This document shows positions 18,320 through 25,942 of a stretch of 64,000 bases of DNA, one piece after another. Every line of letters starts with the position of its first letter. The first letter of the stretch is position 1. The position numbers and the translations under genes were made by a program. A model generated the notes under the pieces. The model did no database searches. It had not been told where the DNA came from and saw nothing but the letters and a program-made list of their open reading frames with translations. This DNA is from Shewanella sp. NFH-SH190041 (GTDB lineage: Bacteria > Pseudomonadota > Gammaproteobacteria > Enterobacterales > Shewanellaceae): NCBI RefSeq assembly GCF_024363255.1, contig NZ_AP026070.1, positions 186,001-250,000 of the forward strand. The letters run 5' to 3'.

Positions 18320-19174
18320 TTACGCTTTGACTAGACGAATCGTTACCCGGCGGTTAAGTTGTCGGTCAGCTTTGGTGGTATTCGGGGCTACTGGGCTGCG
18401 ATTTCCGTGATGAAACACGCGGATAAGTTTTGGTGGTACGCCCAGCTCAATCAGTCGGGATGCGACATTCTGAGACCGTTCTTTACTCAGTACCAAGCTG
18501 ACTAGAGAGTCATTTGATACGTCGGCATAACCATCAACTAAAACCTTTTTAATGTGTTTATCAGCAATGACATAACGAGCAACATAGTAGAGCTCAGTTT
18601 CGTCTTTTGGGCTCAATTGCGCAGAGCTAGTCGCGAAGAGTAAGGTGCGCTGACGAACATAATCAAATGGTTTTGGAACCATATTTCGGCGGCACATACG
18701 AAAGGCCATTACTGGCTTGCTGGTATTGATAGCATTGGCTACTGCTTGATAGCGCTGAGGGGCGTCAACATTGATTTGCCAGCTATTCCCTTGCTCCAGA
18801 CCTTCAAGGAAACCATCAACATTTTTAGCTGTTGAGTAGGCTTTAAATCCAACCCAAACCATATTGGTCTCTGTTTTTGGCACAAAAGGCGGATTCCAGC
18901 TGGCTGGGATGACCCAAGCCTTGGTTGCTCCTGCATTACTGAGCCAGTCAGCATCCAGTTCTAGCTTGGTTGGGCGTCCAGGCGCTGCGACTAAACGCAC
19001 TTTGCCAAAGTCAGCAATCCGTTGAGATAAAGAACAGCCGAAAGCATTACCACTGAAGTGCCATTGTGCTTGCTCCAGTGGTGTTTGAAATTTGGATATT
19101 TCTGCAGAAGCTGGAGAGATATAAAATCCCAATAACATCAATAAGCTGGATAAATAACATGCAGCCGGCTTCAT
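18320..19174 (-). CDS. motY: MotY-like stator-associated OmpA-domain protein (lateral system)
   Basis: MotY forms the T ring that helps hold stators around the motor in Vibrio-type flagella. The 284-residue product has a Sec signal peptide (cleavage after SPASA near residue 24), a MotY-type N-terminal domain, and a C-terminal OmpA-like peptidoglycan-binding domain (LLFATSSAQLSPKDETELYY, VDGYADVSND, SKERSQNVASRLIELGV, NRRVTIRLVKA). A lateral-type MotY beside lafK is the order known from Vibrio lateral clusters. It is the first gene of the leftward motY-lafK-fliE unit. Confidence 0.88.
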   Translation of the reverse strand: MKPAACYLSSLLMLLGFYISPASAEISKFQTPLEQAQWHFSGNAFGCSLSQRIADFGKVRLVAAPGRPTKLELDADWLSNAGATKAWVIPASWNPPFVPKTETNMVWVGFKAYSTAKNVDGFLEGLEQGNSWQINVDAPQRYQAVANAINTSKPVMAFRMCRRNMVPKPFDYVRQRTLLFATSSAQLSPKDETELYYVARYVIADKHIKKVLVDGYADVSNDSLVSLVLSKERSQNVASRLIELGVPPKLIRVFHHGNRSPVAPNTTKADRQLNRRVTIRLVKA

Positions 19175-19310
19175 GGTTCGATCCTTAGATTAATTTAAAC
19201 GCGAAAAGTTTTATATCGGAGTACTTTAAATTTATTTTATGTTTTTGATTTGATTTCACGGGTCGATTAACATCTTATCGACATTTTTGGATTGTATTAA
19301 AATTTTGCAC

Positions 19311-19339
19311 AAATTATCCTAAGCATCCCAGTAGGTCAA
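19311..19339 (-). promoter_or_regulatory. Candidate sigma-70 promoter for motY-lafK-fliEFGHIJ
   Basis: On the minus strand TTGACC (19339-19334) and TAATTT (19316-19311) are separated by exactly 17 bp. A start near 19304 would give a leader of about 130 nt before motY. This would let LafK be made without another sigma-54 regulator. Confidence 0.5.
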
Positions 19340-19580
19340 CTTTTACTTTGTGATGAAATTATCTGCTTAAGTGGTATGAATTGGTAGTATTTAAATAAGT
19401 TGTCAAAATTAATTTTAAAAAAAGTGTTAATTTTCCGATTGACCTATATTTATACAATAAATGCTTTTTTATAATTACGATTAAAGATAGCATTTATTAG
19501 CGTCGTATTTAAATTGGTTTAGTTTTTGTAAGCGACACATTTCTATTTGACGTTGTAATAAACGTTGTCAATGAATTGTC

Positions 19581-19613
19581 ATTCGTCAATAAATTGAATT
19601 TTTATTGACGAAT
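19581..19613. repeat. Perfect 13-bp inverted repeat upstream of fliM
   Basis: The arm attcgtcaataaa (19581-19593) and its exact reverse complement (19601-19613) flank a 7-nt spacer, about 30 bp before the fliM start. A T-rich run follows on the plus strand. It could be an operator for a dimeric regulator or a transcription attenuator in the fliM leader. Confidence 0.75.
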
Positions 19614-19643
19614 TTTGATTTTTTAAATTTTCAAGGCATATGG

Positions 19644-20525
19644 ATGAAAACAACAGCCAAAGCTCGGGTTATTAAATCCGGTGCCGGTATTCCTGTAAGA
19701 CCGATTGATTTGGTTCAGGAAAAACTGGCCCGCAGCCGCCTACTATTGAAATTGGAGCAGCACCATCAGCGCCTGCTTAATGGGATTAATCAGGTACTTA
19801 AACCGTTAATCCGTCAGGGCGGAGCCGGACTGAGCCGAGTAAGTCTGGAACCTGTCGATGAATGCTTGACTGCCTGTCAGCACCATGTGTGGTTTTCGCT
19901 CAGTTATCATCGCAAGATGCTGGGATTGTGGCGGATTGACCGCTGCACGCTAGAGCAGTTAGCCAGCAGTTATTACGGCGGACACAGCGGAAGATTGTTT
20001 TCCCCCCTGAGGGGCCCAACTCAGTCTGAGTTTCGTCTTGATTTGAAGTTATTTCAGGCGGCATTGGTGGCATTACCGTTGCAACCTATTGATCCTAATG
20101 CACTGCAAATTGAGCAGATTGCACCCGGGATCCCAATCGATGTTGCGGCTTGCTGGCAGATGTATTTTGCCGATGATTACCCGGCTGTACCCATGCTGTT
20201 TGGTATGACAGACAATTTGATGAATCTGATGTCTGATCTGGTACAGAAGCACGAAGTGTCAGCAGATATTGCTCCTCAATTGGAGCAGCGTCTACAGCAG
20301 ATTCCAGTAAGGGTAAAGTTGGATATTGGTAGTCAACATATGCCAGTTGATGCCTTGTCCTCACTGAATACCGGTGATGTTATCCCGTTAAATTTACACC
20401 GTCGCTGTCCGGTTACCCTGGGGCAGCGACCGCTATTTTATGCCAGCGTCCATGCCCATGAGGGTCAGCTGGTTGCCCGTTTGAATCAAGATGCTTACCA
20501 AGAAGAGGAATTAAACCGTGGCTGA
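19644..20525 (+). CDS. fliM: Motor switch protein FliM (lateral system), lacking the CheY-binding peptide
   Basis: FliM is the middle component of the rotor switch. The ATG at 19644 is chosen (AAGG 7 nt upstream); a longer frame from 19605 starts on a poor codon context. The 293-residue product is short for FliM (usually 320-360) and begins MKTTAKARVIKSG. It has no N-terminal LSQxEIDALL-type CheY-binding segment in either start version. The middle CheC-like region and the C-terminal FliN-like domain (IPVRVKLDIGSQHMPVDALS, LNTGDVIPLNLHRRCPVTL) are present. It overlaps fliN by 8 bp. Confidence 0.87.
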   Translation: MKTTAKARVIKSGAGIPVRPIDLVQEKLARSRLLLKLEQHHQRLLNGINQVLKPLIRQGGAGLSRVSLEPVDECLTACQHHVWFSLSYHRKMLGLWRIDRCTLEQLASSYYGGHSGRLFSPLRGPTQSEFRLDLKLFQAALVALPLQPIDPNALQIEQIAPGIPIDVAACWQMYFADDYPAVPMLFGMTDNLMNLMSDLVQKHEVSADIAPQLEQRLQQIPVRVKLDIGSQHMPVDALSSLNTGDVIPLNLHRRCPVTLGQRPLFYASVHAHEGQLVARLNQDAYQEEELNRG

Positions 20526-20862
20526 GCAAAACCTGTTAAATGATGAAGACTTTCTGCTGGAAGATGAACTGTTTGCTGAAGAACAAGCTCCAGCGGCTCG
20601 TCCTGCCCGTGGTATGTCATTTTTCAATCAGCTGCCAGTTCAGGTCAGCTTAGAATTAGCCAGTGCAGAAATGTCACTGGGTGAACTGACCCGTTTGGGA
20701 CAGGGTGATGTGATCACCTTGGATCGCATGGTCGGAGAGCCGCTAGATATCCGTGTAAATGGTGCACTGCTTGGTCGCGGTGAAGTGGTTGAAGTCAATG
20801 GTCGCTACGGAGTGCGTTTGCTGGAGGTTGAAGCCGGTGGCGTTGCTGCGATGCAGGAATAA
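20518..20862 (+). CDS. fliN: Motor switch protein FliN (lateral system)
   Basis: FliN forms the base of the C ring. The 114-residue product starts with GTG, preceded by GAGGA, and contains the SpoA-type domain (LPVQVSLELASAEMSLGELT, LGQGDVITLDRMVGEPLDIR, VNGALLGRGEVVEVNGRYGV). Length fits FliN. Its start overlaps fliM and its end is overlapped by fliP, suggesting tight coupling in the fliMNPQR-flhBA operon. Confidence 0.93.
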   Translation: MAEQNLLNDEDFLLEDELFAEEQAPAARPARGMSFFNQLPVQVSLELASAEMSLGELTRLGQGDVITLDRMVGEPLDIRVNGALLGRGEVVEVNGRYGVRLLEVEAGGVAAMQE

Positions 20863-21589
20863 CCTGATCTGGCTGGGAATGCTGTTGATGGTGGTGGGCT
20901 TTCCAGCTCACGCTGCTGATGGCTTGACCCTATTGACCTTTGGTGATGGTAATCACATGGAGAAGGTCAATATTAAGCTGGAAATTCTGGCGCTGATGAC
21001 AGCGCTGGGCTTTCTGCCAGCCATGTTGATGATGATGACCAGTTTTACTCGTATCATCATTGTGCTGGTGATTCTGCGCCAGGCGCTGGGATTACAGCAA
21101 AGTCCACCTAACAAGGTGTTGATCGGTATCGCCATGGTGCTGACGCTGTTTATCATGCGGCCAGTGGGGGATCAGATCTACCAACAGGCATATGTTCCTT
21201 ATGATAAAGGCCAGATCCAGTTGGTGGAAATGGTGGAGCGTGCCTCAGTGCCCTTGCGTAAATTTATGCTGGCTCAGACCCGAAAAACGGATCTGGAACA
21301 GATGATGCGTATTGCCCAAACACCGGATAAGGTCACACCTCAGCAGGTGTCTTTTTGGGTGTTATTACCGGCTTATGTGTTATCAGAACTGCAAACAGCC
21401 TTCCAGATAGGTTTTTTGCTGTATCTCCCTTTCCTCGTTATCGATCTAGTCGTTGCAAGTGTATTGATGTCCATGGGTATGATGATGTTGTCTCCGTTGA
21501 TTATCTCTCTGCCATTTAAGCTGATGGTATTTGTTCTGGCTGATGGCTGGTCCATGACGGTCAGCACTCTGACGGCCAGTTTTGGATAG
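20837..21589 (+). CDS. fliP: Flagellar export gate protein FliP (lateral system)
   Basis: FliP is the pentameric core of the export gate. The GTG at 20837 is chosen because GGAGG lies 9 nt upstream and it gives a signal-sequence-like start (hydrophobic stretch ending GFPAHA) before ADGLTLLTFGDG, for 250 residues. The family motifs (LMTALGFLPAMLMMMTSFTR, IIVLVILRQALGLQQSPPNK, VLIGIAMVLTLFIM) and four membrane segments are clear. The start overlaps fliN by 26 bp. Confidence 0.93.
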   Translation: MALLRCRNNLIWLGMLLMVVGFPAHAADGLTLLTFGDGNHMEKVNIKLEILALMTALGFLPAMLMMMTSFTRIIIVLVILRQALGLQQSPPNKVLIGIAMVLTLFIMRPVGDQIYQQAYVPYDKGQIQLVEMVERASVPLRKFMLAQTRKTDLEQMMRIAQTPDKVTPQQVSFWVLLPAYVLSELQTAFQIGFLLYLPFLVIDLVVASVLMSMGMMMLSPLIISLPFKLMVFVLADGWSMTVSTLTASFG

Positions 21590-21593
21590 CGCT

Positions 21594-21863
21594 ATGGATA
21601 TGATGCAGCTAACAAGCTTTTTTACTGATGCCATTTATCTGGTGATACTGATGGTATTGGTGTTGATTGTACCTGGTTTGTTACTGGGGTTGCTGATCGC
21701 TGTATTTCAGGCTGCAACCCAGGTAAACGAGCAGACATTGGGCTTTTTACCCAAATTGGTTTTGACGTTATTGATGGTGATTTTTGCCGGTCAATGGGTC
21801 ATCCAAGAGTTGCTTGATATGTTTAGCCGGCTATTCCATGCCATACCTAATGTGATCGGTTGA
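21594..21863 (+). CDS. fliQ: Flagellar export gate protein FliQ (lateral system)
   Basis: FliQ wraps the FliP/FliR core of the export gate. From the ATG at 21594 the product has 89 residues, the usual length, with two membrane helices and the conserved GLLIAVFQAATQVNEQTLGF and LPKLVLTLLMVIFAGQW segments. A frame reaching 21582 starts on TTG and is less likely. It lies 4 bp after the fliP stop. Confidence 0.93.
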   Translation: MDMMQLTSFFTDAIYLVILMVLVLIVPGLLLGLLIAVFQAATQVNEQTLGFLPKLVLTLLMVIFAGQWVIQELLDMFSRLFHAIPNVIG

Positions 21864-21864
21864 T

Positions 21865-22644
21865 ATGCTGAGCTTGACAGCGGCACAAATTACCCAGTAT
21901 CTGGGGGCGTTCTGGTGGCCGTTTAGCCGCCTGATGGGCGCATTTATAATAATGCCTTTTTTGGGCAATATTGAAATCCCCACGATTATCCGCATTTTAT
22001 TAGCGATGATGATTGCGGCCTTGTTAGCACCAACATTACCCCCTATGCCTGTCGTTGACCCGATGTCGCTAGCCGCTGTGTGGTTAGCCACAGAACAGTT
22101 GTTGATCGGTATGATGATGGCGCTAACACTGACCATGATGATGCATGTACTGACTTTGCTTGGTGCCATTATGTCGACCCAGATGGGGTTATCGATGGCG
22201 CTGATCAACGATCCCAGTAGTGGCAGTAGTGCGCCTATTGTGGGTCAGATGATGCTGATGTTTGGCACCCTGCTTTTTTTGGGGCTGGATGGCCATTTAG
22301 TGGCAATTGGTATCCTGACTGATAGTTTCCGGCTGTGGCCCGTTGGGCACGGGATTTTTGGTTTGCCGCTGATGTCCCTAGTGGGTCGGTTTGCTTGGAT
22401 GTTTGCTGCCGCCTTTATGCTGGCACTGCCTGCCGTACTGGCCATGTTAGTGGTAAACCTCACCTTCGGGGTGTTGAACCGTGCCGCCCCAGCATTGAAC
22501 ATTTTTTCACTGGGTTTTCCGATGGCCATGATCATGGGGTTACTCTGTTTGTATTTATCTTTTTCCAGTTTACCGGCTCGATACACTGAAGTGTGCCAGC
22601 AGGCGCTGAGTTATGTTTATCAGTTTGTTGGAGGCGCAGTATGA
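21865..22644 (+). CDS. fliR: Flagellar export gate protein FliR (lateral system)
   Basis: FliR completes the FliP5-FliQ4-FliR1 gate. The 259-residue product is very hydrophobic, with about six membrane segments, and contains FLGNIEIPTIIRILLAMMIA near residue 32 and LTFGVLNRAAPALNIFSLGF near residue 195, both typical of FliR. It begins one base after the fliQ stop and its own stop overlaps the flhB start (ATGA). Confidence 0.94.
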   Translation: MLSLTAAQITQYLGAFWWPFSRLMGAFIIMPFLGNIEIPTIIRILLAMMIAALLAPTLPPMPVVDPMSLAAVWLATEQLLIGMMMALTLTMMMHVLTLLGAIMSTQMGLSMALINDPSSGSSAPIVGQMMLMFGTLLFLGLDGHLVAIGILTDSFRLWPVGHGIFGLPLMSLVGRFAWMFAAAFMLALPAVLAMLVVNLTFGVLNRAAPALNIFSLGFPMAMIMGLLCLYLSFSSLPARYTEVCQQALSYVYQFVGGAV

Positions 22645-23771
22645 GTGGCGCCAGCAGTGCAGATAAAACAGAACAGGCAACACCGCAGAAACTGCGTAAA
22701 GCCAGAGAAAAAGGTCAGGTTGCTCGTTCCAAAGATTTGGCAACCAGCGCTTTGATTATTGGCTGTTCCTTGATGCTTGTCTCTAGTGCAGATTGGTTTG
22801 CCCAAGGGGTAAAAGCGATGTCGGTATATAACTTGGCGATTACCCGGGCGGAACTCAATACCCCAGGCATGATGTTGCACCATGTCGGTCAAACTTTGGT
22901 GATGATGCTGCAGCTGTTATCGCCGCTATTTATGCTGGTGCTTTTTTTGGGGCTAGCAGCGGGTGCGCTGCCGGGAGGGGTGGTTTTTAATTTACCCCAG
23001 GCCGGTTTTAAGATTAGCCGGATCAGCCCGTTAAAAGGGTTAGGAAAAATTTTCTCTAGCCGCTCTTTGGTGGAGTTGGGAAAGTCAGTTTTAAAAGTCA
23101 CCCTAATGTTGTCGATCATGTGGTTTTTTCTCCAGGCTAATCTGGTGAAATTACTTAATACCAGCATGTTGCCTGTGGATGAGGCGGTATCTCAGGGCGT
23201 GGACATGATCAGCAGTTCATTGCTGTATCTGGGATTAGGGCTGGGCATTATTACCATGATCGATGTGCCATATCAGTTCTGGCAACATAAAAAAGAACTG
23301 AAAATGAGTAAGCAGGAAGTTAAGGACGAGCACAAGCAGATGGAAGGTCGGCCTGAAATTAAGGCTCGAATCCGGCAGATGCAGCAGCAGATGTCCCGCT
23401 CCCGAGCGGAGGTGTCTGTACCTAATGCCGATGTGCTCCTGATGAACCCGACCCATTATGCCGTGGCGCTAAAATATGACTCTTCTCGGGCTGAAGCGCC
23501 GTTTGTGATTGGTAAAGGTATCGATGACGTGGCGCTCTATATGCGCCAGTTGGCCAAGCAGCATGGTGTTGAGGTGGTGACTGCGCCGCCATTGGCACGG
23601 GCTGTTTACCATTCCACCCAGATTGAGCAGCAGATCCCCCCCGGCCTATTTATGGCTGTGGCACATGTGCTGCATTATGTGATGCAGATTAAACAGGCTC
23701 GCGCCGGTCAGGCCGATATGCCGTCACCTCTGCCGAACTTTAGTATTCCATCCCACCTGCGCAAAGATTGA
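22641..23771 (+). CDS. flhB: Export substrate-specificity switch FlhB (lateral system)
   Basis: FlhB regulates the gate and changes substrate choice from rod-hook to filament proteins after self-cleavage. The ATG at 22641 has GGAGG upstream and overlaps the fliR stop. The 376-residue product starts with a polar segment (DKTEQATPQKLRKAREKGQV), has four membrane helices, and carries the autocleavage site NPTH at residues 269-272. The cytoplasmic tail (FVIGKGIDDVALYMRQLAKQ, APPLARAVYHSTQIEQQIP) is complete. Confidence 0.95.
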   Translation: MSGASSADKTEQATPQKLRKAREKGQVARSKDLATSALIIGCSLMLVSSADWFAQGVKAMSVYNLAITRAELNTPGMMLHHVGQTLVMMLQLLSPLFMLVLFLGLAAGALPGGVVFNLPQAGFKISRISPLKGLGKIFSSRSLVELGKSVLKVTLMLSIMWFFLQANLVKLLNTSMLPVDEAVSQGVDMISSSLLYLGLGLGIITMIDVPYQFWQHKKELKMSKQEVKDEHKQMEGRPEIKARIRQMQQQMSRSRAEVSVPNADVLLMNPTHYAVALKYDSSRAEAPFVIGKGIDDVALYMRQLAKQHGVEVVTAPPLARAVYHSTQIEQQIPPGLFMAVAHVLHYVMQIKQARAGQADMPSPLPNFSIPSHLRKD

Positions 23772-23784
23772 GGACTCCTGACCG

Positions 23785-25866
23785 ATGAATTGGCTCAGCC
23801 GTACTTTTGCTAACAACCGCGCCTTTATGGCGATTCCGATATTGTTGCTAGCAATTTTGGCAATGATTATTCTGCCGCTGCCATCCTGGCTGCTGGATAT
23901 TCTATTCACCTTTAACATAGTACTGGCCATTATGGTCCTACTGGTGAGTGTTTCTATCCGCAGACCATTGGAGTTTTCGGTATTCCCGACCTTGTTGCTG
24001 TTGGCAACGTTAATGCGTCTGACCCTGAACGTCGCTTCTACCCGTGTGGTATTGCTGCACGGTAATCAGGGCGGTGATGCCGCCGGTAAGGTGATCCAAG
24101 CCTTCGGTGAAGTGGTGATCGGCGGTAACTATGTCGTCGGCGCCGTGGTGTTCTTGATCCTGATGATCATGAACTTTGTGGTTATTACCAAAGGTGGCGA
24201 ACGGATCTCCGAAGTGTCGGCCCGTTTTACCTTAGATGCCTTACCCGGTAAACAGATGGCCATTGATGCCGACTTGAACGCCGGGGTATTGACCCAAGAG
24301 CAAGCCCGTACTCGTCGTCAGGATGTTGCCCGTGAAGCGGACTTTTATGGTTCGATGGACGGTGCCTCCAAGTTTGTTCGTGGTGATGCCATCGCCGGTT
24401 TGTTGATTTTGGCCATCAACATTATCGGTGGTATCTGCATCGGTATCTTTATGCATGGCATGCCAGCAGCAGAGGCATTTAAGACCTATATTCTGCTGTC
24501 CATCGGTGATGGTCTGGTTGCTCAGATCCCATCATTACTGTTGGCAACTGCGGCAGCGATTATTGTTACCCGGGTGTCTGATTCTGAAGAGATGCCGGCG
24601 CAGTTCAGTCGTCAGCTACTGGCTAACCCGAAAACACTGGCCACTGCCGCGGCGATTATGACGGTATTGGGGCTGGTGCCTGGCATGCCGACCATGGTGT
24701 TCCTTGGCTTTGCCTTAGTATTAGGGTTTGTTGCCTGGAAACAGATGGGGGCGGTTAAAGATACGCCGGAGCCGGAGCTGGAGCTGAAAACGGAAGCCGC
24801 AGTGGCTGAACCTGCGGCGCCGAGTTGGGAATCTTTGCCTTATACCGATTTGGTGGAAGTGCGCTTGGGCTACCGATTAGTTCCCCTTGTGGAACGGACT
24901 AAAGGGGCGGAACTGCCCAAACGTTTGACGGGTATCCGCCGAACCTTATCTGAACATGCTGGCTTTTTGCTGTCAGAGGTGCGCGTGCGGGATAACTTGT
25001 CATTACCGCCAAATAAGTACCAAATTAGCCTGATGGGTAACCCGACAGGCCAAGGTGAGCTGGAGCCGGATAAATTACTGGCGATTAAAAGCGGTCAAGT
25101 ATTCGGTGAGCTGGATGGGATTTTGACCCGGGATCCGGCTTACCAGATGGAAGCGGTGTGGATTGATCCCGAAATGAAAGCCCGGGCGTTGAATTTGGGT
25201 TATTCCGTGGTGGATAACGCCACCGTGATTGCCACCCATGTGTCCAAACTGATGCGTGAACATCTCGCCGATATGTTGCAGCATGATGATGTTGTGTCTT
25301 TGCAAGAGCGCTTGGCCCGCCAATCACCTAAGCTAGCGGAGTCGCTAGGGTTGGCGTTAACACCCATTCAGCAGTTGCGGGTATTTAGATTATTGCTGCG
25401 TGAGCAGGTATCGCTACGAGATATCCGCACCATAGGCACAACCTTATTGGACTGCAGTGAGAATTCTAAAGATCCTGTTCTGCTTGCGGCAGACGTCCGT
25501 TGTGCCCTAAAAGAAAGCATTGTTCACAGTGTTGCGGGTGACAGTGAAGAGCTGCGGGTGATGACGTTGGCTCCTGAATTAGAGCGTACTTTGATGACGG
25601 CGCTGAATCAGGCGCAGCAACAGGGCAAGGTCTCCCTAGATAGCTTCCCGGTTGAACCAACATTATTGGCGCAATTGCAGCAGAAAATGCCGGTACTACT
25701 GGCAGAGGCCAAAGCCGCAGGGCATCACCCGCTGCTGCTCGTACCACCACAGTTACGTCCACTGTTGGCCCGTTACGCACTGGCATTTGCCCGTGGACTG
25801 AATGTGTTGTCCTATAACGAAATCCCTGAAAACCGCGACCTGCAGGTTGCCGGTCAGTTGGGATAA
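23785..25866 (+). CDS. flhA: Flagellar export gate protein FlhA (lateral system)
   Basis: FlhA forms the nonameric export ring that binds chaperone-substrate complexes. The 693-residue product has about eight N-terminal membrane helices, the FHIPEP-type loop region (FVVITKGGERISEVSARFTL, DALPGKQMAIDADLNAG), and a large C-terminal cytoplasmic domain starting near residue 350. Length is normal. It is the last gate gene of the rightward operon, 13 bp after flhB. Confidence 0.96.
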   Translation: MNWLSRTFANNRAFMAIPILLLAILAMIILPLPSWLLDILFTFNIVLAIMVLLVSVSIRRPLEFSVFPTLLLLATLMRLTLNVASTRVVLLHGNQGGDAAGKVIQAFGEVVIGGNYVVGAVVFLILMIMNFVVITKGGERISEVSARFTLDALPGKQMAIDADLNAGVLTQEQARTRRQDVAREADFYGSMDGASKFVRGDAIAGLLILAINIIGGICIGIFMHGMPAAEAFKTYILLSIGDGLVAQIPSLLLATAAAIIVTRVSDSEEMPAQFSRQLLANPKTLATAAAIMTVLGLVPGMPTMVFLGFALVLGFVAWKQMGAVKDTPEPELELKTEAAVAEPAAPSWESLPYTDLVEVRLGYRLVPLVERTKGAELPKRLTGIRRTLSEHAGFLLSEVRVRDNLSLPPNKYQISLMGNPTGQGELEPDKLLAIKSGQVFGELDGILTRDPAYQMEAVWIDPEMKARALNLGYSVVDNATVIATHVSKLMREHLADMLQHDDVVSLQERLARQSPKLAESLGLALTPIQQLRVFRLLLREQVSLRDIRTIGTTLLDCSENSKDPVLLAADVRCALKESIVHSVAGDSEELRVMTLAPELERTLMTALNQAQQQGKVSLDSFPVEPTLLAQLQQKMPVLLAEAKAAGHHPLLLVPPQLRPLLARYALAFARGLNVLSYNEIPENRDLQVAGQLG

Positions 25867-25942
25867 TCGGTTACTTACCCTATCTCGGCAGCCGACATAG
25901 TTCGGTTGCCGCCTCCTGTTTTACTGAATGTGGGAAAACATC

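Larger units (their letters stand above)
19175..19643. other. AT-rich divergent control region between motY and fliM
   Basis: About 470 bp without a credible gene, strikingly AT-rich compared with the flanking flagellar genes. It must hold the start signals for both diverging operons. I see a candidate minus-strand sigma-70 promoter (19311-19339), a perfect 13-bp inverted repeat near fliM (19581-19613), and repeated TTGTCA/CGTCAA-type words between 19550 and 19613. I see no good -24/-12 sequence for fliM. Confidence 0.6.
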
